Assembly: GCF_000764305.2 (NCBI RefSeq)
Contig: NW_025939355.1
Coordinates: forward strand, 62,001-126,000
Reading direction: 5' to 3'
Source of the DNA: Hyalella azteca
Taxonomy: Eukaryota > Arthropoda > Malacostraca > Amphipoda > Hyalellidae
DNA length: 64,000 nucleotides
Positions 59,409-64,000 of the stretch are shown in pieces. The translations under genes and the position numbers were made by a program. The notes under the pieces were generated by a model. That model saw nothing but the letters and a program-made list of their open reading frames with translations. It did not search any database and was not told where the DNA came from. Within the stretch, counting starts at the first letter, position 1, and every line of letters starts with the position of its first letter.

Positions 59409-59545
59409 CTAATTTATGCACTTGTCCAAGCAATGAGAATTACAATTTAAAAAAAAAATGTAAATTCTCTAAAGAGGGACCCGACTGCTGAACGTCGGGT
59501 CCCTCTCATTACTCCCATATTTGTTTCAAACATTTCATAGAAATA
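59409..59545. repeat. Duplicated segment with GGGACCCGA hairpin, copy 2
   Basis: Starts immediately after N59408 with the same CTAATTTATGCACTTGTCCA as copy 1. The stem at 59474-59505 is GAGGGACCCGAC against GTCGGGTCCCTC, one base pair longer than copy 1. CATATTTGTTTCAAACATTT follows in both. Confidence 0.85.
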
Positions 59546-59689
59546 ATTTCCTCTCAGCCCGTCTCTTAGTAAATTCTTGATTTATTTACATTACATATAT
59601 TACATTACACAAACTTTTTTACATTGCGGAAGAAACAACCGTCGATTCAAGTAGCGGGTGTGTATGACTCGGGGCAGATTATCATACAT

Positions 59690-60130
59690 ACATTAATATT
59701 ATTGAAAGTATTTGATCACTACAATATATAAGAATTTAGGCAGATAATTTAATTAGTAATTTAGGACACAACCATAGCCTTCTATCGCTCGTTTGTTTCC
59801 AACATTTCTGCTACATGAACATGGTTTTCGAACACTTAACTGATTTCTTAGATTTACATAACTAATCCAACGCTACAGGAGCGAACACGACGTCGGTTTA
59901 ATTTTCTCTAATCAAAATCGACAATATACGATAATATACGGTTGAATAAAACGAGTAATATATCATTGTTTATTTCTATAGCTTTTTTCGATAAAAAACA
60001 TTGACGGTAACAACAAAAAAAAAAAAAATAACCACCTTGTCGCCACAAAAATATAAATAAGTAGGTAATGGAAAGGCCACGATTAACAATTTTAATAAAC
60101 ATAAATTAAGGACCCTGCGTGAACTGTGAA
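59690..60130. repeat. Part of local segmental duplication, unit 1
   Basis: ACATACATTAATATTATTG to CACTACAATATATAAGAAT (59690-59740) recurs at about 61615-61670, and the exon-like block that follows (60146-60222) recurs at 61866-61948. The rest is AT-rich with no gene; the minus ORF at 59908-60102 is low-complexity. Confidence 0.65.
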
Positions 60131-60145
60131 GGTGAGATCACGACA

Positions 60146-60222
60146 TCATTCGTGCCTCAGCGACCGCCGGAGCTCCACGTGTGTCCATGGCAGATACGTC
60201 GCATGGATGATCGATTCGTCAT
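60146..60222 (-). CDS. Putative C-terminal coding exon, unknown protein
   Basis: Minus strand: acceptor TTTTCTAG, then a 77-base block. In phase 1 (one preceding G assumed) it reads DDESIIHATYLPWTHVELRR and SLRHE before a TGA at 60146. A diverged copy at 61866-61948 keeps YLPWTNLEFW in register, which suggests an exon-derived sequence. No upstream exon was found within the window, and I do not recognise the protein. Confidence 0.35.
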
Positions 60223-61130
60223 CTAGAAAAGAACAGTCAAATTAAGGCAAAAGAAGTGGAATACCTGTCAATGGAAATATTTCATATCATGAATGTTCAT
60301 GAAGAGCTGTTAAAAATAAAAAATAAGGGATTAACGTGAGCACTCAGCCAGGTGAGGGAAAAACTGACTTGAAATCAACACAAGTAGGTTATTAATTTAA
60401 TAAATTAGCAAACAATCTGCCCGAAATTTGTTTACAGATTTTAGCTGCAGAAAAACCTGAGATGTCAGAAGAGCAAAACAAAAGCTTCTTATGTCAGAGG
60501 TGCATAACAAAGGAATAATTCTGCATAACATATATTCAGATTCAAAAAAAAAATGCTGCGAATATTCAGTTAATAAGTGAGCTTCCACACAAAAGGATAA
60601 AAGAACACAAATCACAGTTGTAATTAATAACTGTCACCATATGTTTCCTGATTCCTGGTACAATGCATCATTTTAAAACATAAATACAAAATAATCCTCT
60701 CCACAATTTTGAAAGCAAAGTTCAATTCCCATAGTTTGCTTCAGAATATTAATTGTATTGTATAGTAAAGATCAACATAATGTTGATGCTAAAGAGTGTT
60801 TTTTTCTGAGATGAAATTATTGGTTAAATATGGTCGCAAAATGGATGACCTAACACATGTACATAGCCAGAGTATCTCGAGTTATGCACAAAGCTTGTTG
60901 ACCTTAGCAGGACGGCATCACACTCAACATACCTTGGTGCTGGCCATCCCCCAGTCTCTGGGTTCTTATGAGCTGCAAGCATGGGAGCCAACTATGCAGG
61001 ACCTCCACCAAAACCATCGCCACTTCACAGACATCTGATGGACAATACACGAGGAGTTAAATCAAATCTCTTCAAGCCTGCAACAATTTTACCAGTATTT
61101 TAGAGTATTTACCAGTATTATTTGAGGTAA
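60223..61130. other. No gene recognised
   Basis: AT-rich. The 80-codon plus ORF at 60796-61038 has fairly normal composition (PQSLGSYELQAWEPTMQDLH) but no known family and no splice partner; left unassigned. Confidence 0.3.
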
Positions 61131-62525
61131 TTTTCTACAATATCACTTTTCACACTTATTTCATGGAATTTTTTGAGGTAGTATACGTATGATTTCTTAA
61201 CTTGCTTTATGCTACACAGATAGGAAAATGATTGAACTTTAAGCCAGCCACAATTTCTAGTTTTGCAATATTTAATTAGTTCTGCAGCTACAACATTTCT
61301 AAAAAAAAATATAGGAGGCAGGAGGACTGTCCCGATTTACCCTGCCCGTCCTTCATCACCATGTTTGATGGTATCATATAAAGCAAATTTTTGAAAATAA
61401 ATTTATTTTTAATTTCTTAATAAGATTTAATTTTTTTACATATATCTGTATGGGAATGTTAGTATTCAATGTGAAATATCAGGCAGGATTTTTAAAAAAT
61501 TGCGGGGAAAAATAATTAAATTGCAGTTCATTTTTTAAAAGCCTGAGTGGAGAAGATATCATACATACATACATTAATATTATGACATCATAATACATTA
61601 ATATTATGACATCGTACATACATACATTAATATTATTGTAAGTATTTCATCACTACAATATATAAGAATGTAGGCAGATAATTTTGGCCAAATTAATTTG
61701 TACTAAATAACTGTCAATAATATATATATTGATTAAATAATGACTGTAGAATACAACTGCAATCATGCACAAGCATGAGAATTAAAGGTAGAATATTCAG
61801 CTGTAATCATGCATGGGATAAGTAATGTAGTTAGAAGTGTCCGGAGAAGAAGAGTTTTCACTCACCTTCATTGGAAGTTCTGTGTGTCCACCTCCAGAAC
61901 TCAAGATTTGTCCAAGGCAGGTACATGGCAATGATAGTAATTCCTCATCTAGAAAATAACAGAGTCAAATTAGGCCAAAAGAAATAGCAGACTTTTTTTT
62001 AATAAGCCATGCAAATTCCATCAATCACATTTTTAAGCCAACACATGTGGCAACTTTTATGCAATTAAAATTCTTTAATATAGGGAATATTTTTTTTCTT
62101 TAGACCTTATTAGAGGTAGTTTGTCAAAATTTAACTTTTCACATTTTTTAGGGAGTTTTTAGAGGTAGTAAAAGTATGATTTCTTAACTTGCTTTATTGC
62201 CACACTTGCTTCTTAACTTGCCACAATTTCTAGTTTTGCAATATTTGAATTAATTTAGCTGCTACTACATTTCTAAGGAATATCGGAGGCAAGAGTAGTG
62301 TCACGATTTACCCCGCCCATCCTTTATACCATGTTTGACGTTTTCATATGATGATTATGAAGCAAATTTTTAAAAATAAATTTATTTTTAATTTCTGAAT
62401 ATGGTTCAAAATGTTTTTACATATATCTGTATGGTAATGTTAGTATCCAATGTGAAATATCAGGTTGGATTTTTAAAAAATTGTGGGGAAAAAATAATTA
62501 AATTGAAGTTCATTTTTAAAAGCCA
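61130..62525. repeat. Tandem segmental duplication, about 1-kb period
   Basis: The segment 61300-61560 (GATTTACCCTGCCCGTCC, ACATATATCTGTATGG, AATGTGAAATATCAGGCAGG, TTAAAAGCC) recurs at about 62290-62525, and a shorter, more diverged third copy lies at 62700-62800. Copies are roughly 85% alike by eye. Between them are the exon-like block 61866-61948 and a copy of the 57.9-kb segment at 61667-61790. Confidence 0.8.
61866..61948 (-). pseudogene. Diverged copy of the exon-like block at 60146-60222
   Basis: Minus strand: acceptor TTTTCTAG, block with ATGTACCTGCCTTGGAC (MYLPWT) and end AATGAAG/GTGAGTG, a good donor in place of the stop seen in the other copy. The start reads DEELL but the YLPW part is in another frame, so it is probably broken. 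Confidence 0.35.
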
Positions 62526-64000
62526 GAATGGAGACGTAAAATCACCAACGTTAGCTAACTCAAGGCCCAGCTTCTCAAATAAAAGTTTTATTCATCAACA
62601 ACTATAACGAGATATAAACCAAAAACCATGTTATCATACAAAAGGCTTCTTATGAACAAAATCATTTCAAATTCTCAAAGATGATTAAAATTTAATTCCA
62701 TATTTCTGCATAATATGTACAATAATATTAGTATACAATGTGGGATCTCAGGCAGGATTTTCCAAAAATTGCAGAAAAAAAAATTTAATTCCCTTGCAGG
62801 TAATTTTTCAAAATTGGGGGTAAAAAACAGTTATTTATCTGTGTAATTATTCAAGGAAAATAAGCAAGGGCCATAAAAATGGCTCAAATTGTTTGGGATT
62901 TAAAGCAATTTTTTGTAAACTCACTGTCAGTCTGTCATGGCTATTGCCCAATTTTCCAGGCCTCAAATTACAAATTCTGGAAGGTTCAAGGTGGTAGCCT
63001 ATATGGTTTTTATTAATGAGTGGCAATGCAACTGGCAAGTTAAGTGCATGAATGCAACCTATCTGGGCTGATCTGGCCATATGTCATAACAATCTATCAT
63101 ATGATCTTCAAAACTTGAATTTGAAGATTTGGGTAACATGAATTGAAAAAAATATATATTTCCGGCAGAATTAAGATATGTTGATGCATATTATCATATG
63201 TGTTTTCATTTCTGTACAGTATTAAATGATTTAATTACTGAAGATTCATAAATTGACTTTACTCACCTGAGTCACCTCAGTCACAGGCCTGGGCGCCTGG
63301 CCTGTCAGGCCAATTTGGTTTAGGCATTAGGCTGAAGTTAGCTATAAATTAATAAATTGACCGAATTTAATTCACAAAATTATTTAATATTGGCAAAAAC
63401 ATTTAAATTATGATTGCATAGCTTATTAAGTCTTCCAGTCCTTTTATAAAGCCTATAAATTATAAAAAAGGGCATAGCCTACTTTTAGATTTCACAAGCA
63501 CGACAGTGACGACACGTGTGTTTATTGAATTTCCCGAGCATGGTACCCGTCCGGTTTTTAATATTTTGCCGGATTCTGATTTCAGCAAATATTGACGAGT
63601 ATTATTAGGAAATTGAATTATACACTTAGTCTGTTTTTTAAGAGTTAATTGTTCTTAAACTTACATGAGCAAAATAAATTAATAAGCTTTTAATCAATAA
63701 TATCTTTTTACACCTTTTATCATGCAAAATCGTTGATTTAATAATATTTATTAGCTTTACGCAGACAAATTTTTGAACAAAGGTTTTAAATTGATATTTC
63801 CTATCTTAACTAATTCTTAACTTGACACAGACAAAATTTTGACCGAAGGTTTTGAATTATTATTTCTTATCTGAACTAATTCTTAACTAATTAATATTGA
63901 TAATACTTCTCTGAATCTAAATTGAAGTTTATACTTTTATGTTAAAGTTATATATTTATATGTAATTGAAGTCCAACACTGCGTCCAATACTGGTTTTTC
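62526..64000. other. No gene recognised
   Basis: Very AT-rich, with a partial third copy of the 61.3-kb duplicated segment at 62700-62800. The 77-codon minus ORF at 62847-63080 has no recognised similarity. A GC-richer patch lies at 63265-63320 (CACCTGAGTCACCTCAGTC, GCCTGGGCGCCTGG), with no exon that I can support. Confidence 0.35.

Overview
The window is AT-rich nuclear DNA from an arthropod, most likely a pancrustacean (insect or crustacean). The evidence is genes split by many GT-AG introns, an ionotropic-receptor gene, two cytochrome b5-related desaturase-like genes, a TTAGG-type repeat tract and dense DNA-transposon and minisatellite content. I cannot name the species.

Four protein-coding genes can be assembled exon by exon. 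(1) 465-9166, minus strand: an ionotropic (chemosensory, glutamate-receptor-like) receptor in nine exons that join in frame to 467 codons plus stop. (2) 21696-30021, plus strand: a DNAJC14-type J-domain co-chaperone in nine exons with a long Ser/Asn-rich N-terminus. (3) 38041-41580 and (4) 46785-50797, both minus strand: tandem paralogues of a cytochrome b5/fatty-acid-desaturase fusion (Cyt-b5-r type). Each has six exons with identical internal exon lengths and closes in frame at 469 and 479 codons. One exon is 100% identical between the paralogues over 193 bp, which suggests gene conversion.

The rest is mostly mobile and repetitive DNA. Main items: a PIF/Harbinger-like element with a MADF-domain ORF (5930-6730); a Tc1 transposase remnant (7700-8050); perfect or near-perfect foldback elements (4194-4436, 10289-10469, 10539-10936, 16711-17429, 17472-18215); a mariner/Tc1 deletion derivative with about 150-bp inverted ends (20035-20780); a non-autonomous hAT element (44245-45130); a tRNA-derived SINE (41807-42065); and a 3.5-kb element with about 125-bp terminal inverted repeats (52605-56126). 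The last encloses a decayed gene for a PIN/FEN1-like plus Cys-rich protein that I do not recognise as any classic transposase. It is the best candidate here for a poorly described system. From 57.7 kb to 63 kb lies a mosaic of locally duplicated segments, including a duplicated exon-like block.

Seven tandem-repeat arrays are present. Four of them touch exon boundaries: one array repeats a splice donor, one repeats a splice acceptor, one starts just past a donor, and one supplies the receptor's stop codon.

Assembly caveats: two Tn5 mosaic ends stand head to head at 15981-16018, the signature of a Nextera mate-pair junction adapter, so sequence left and right of it may not be contiguous in the genome. 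Single Ns stand at 15201 and 59408, each next to a duplicated tract.
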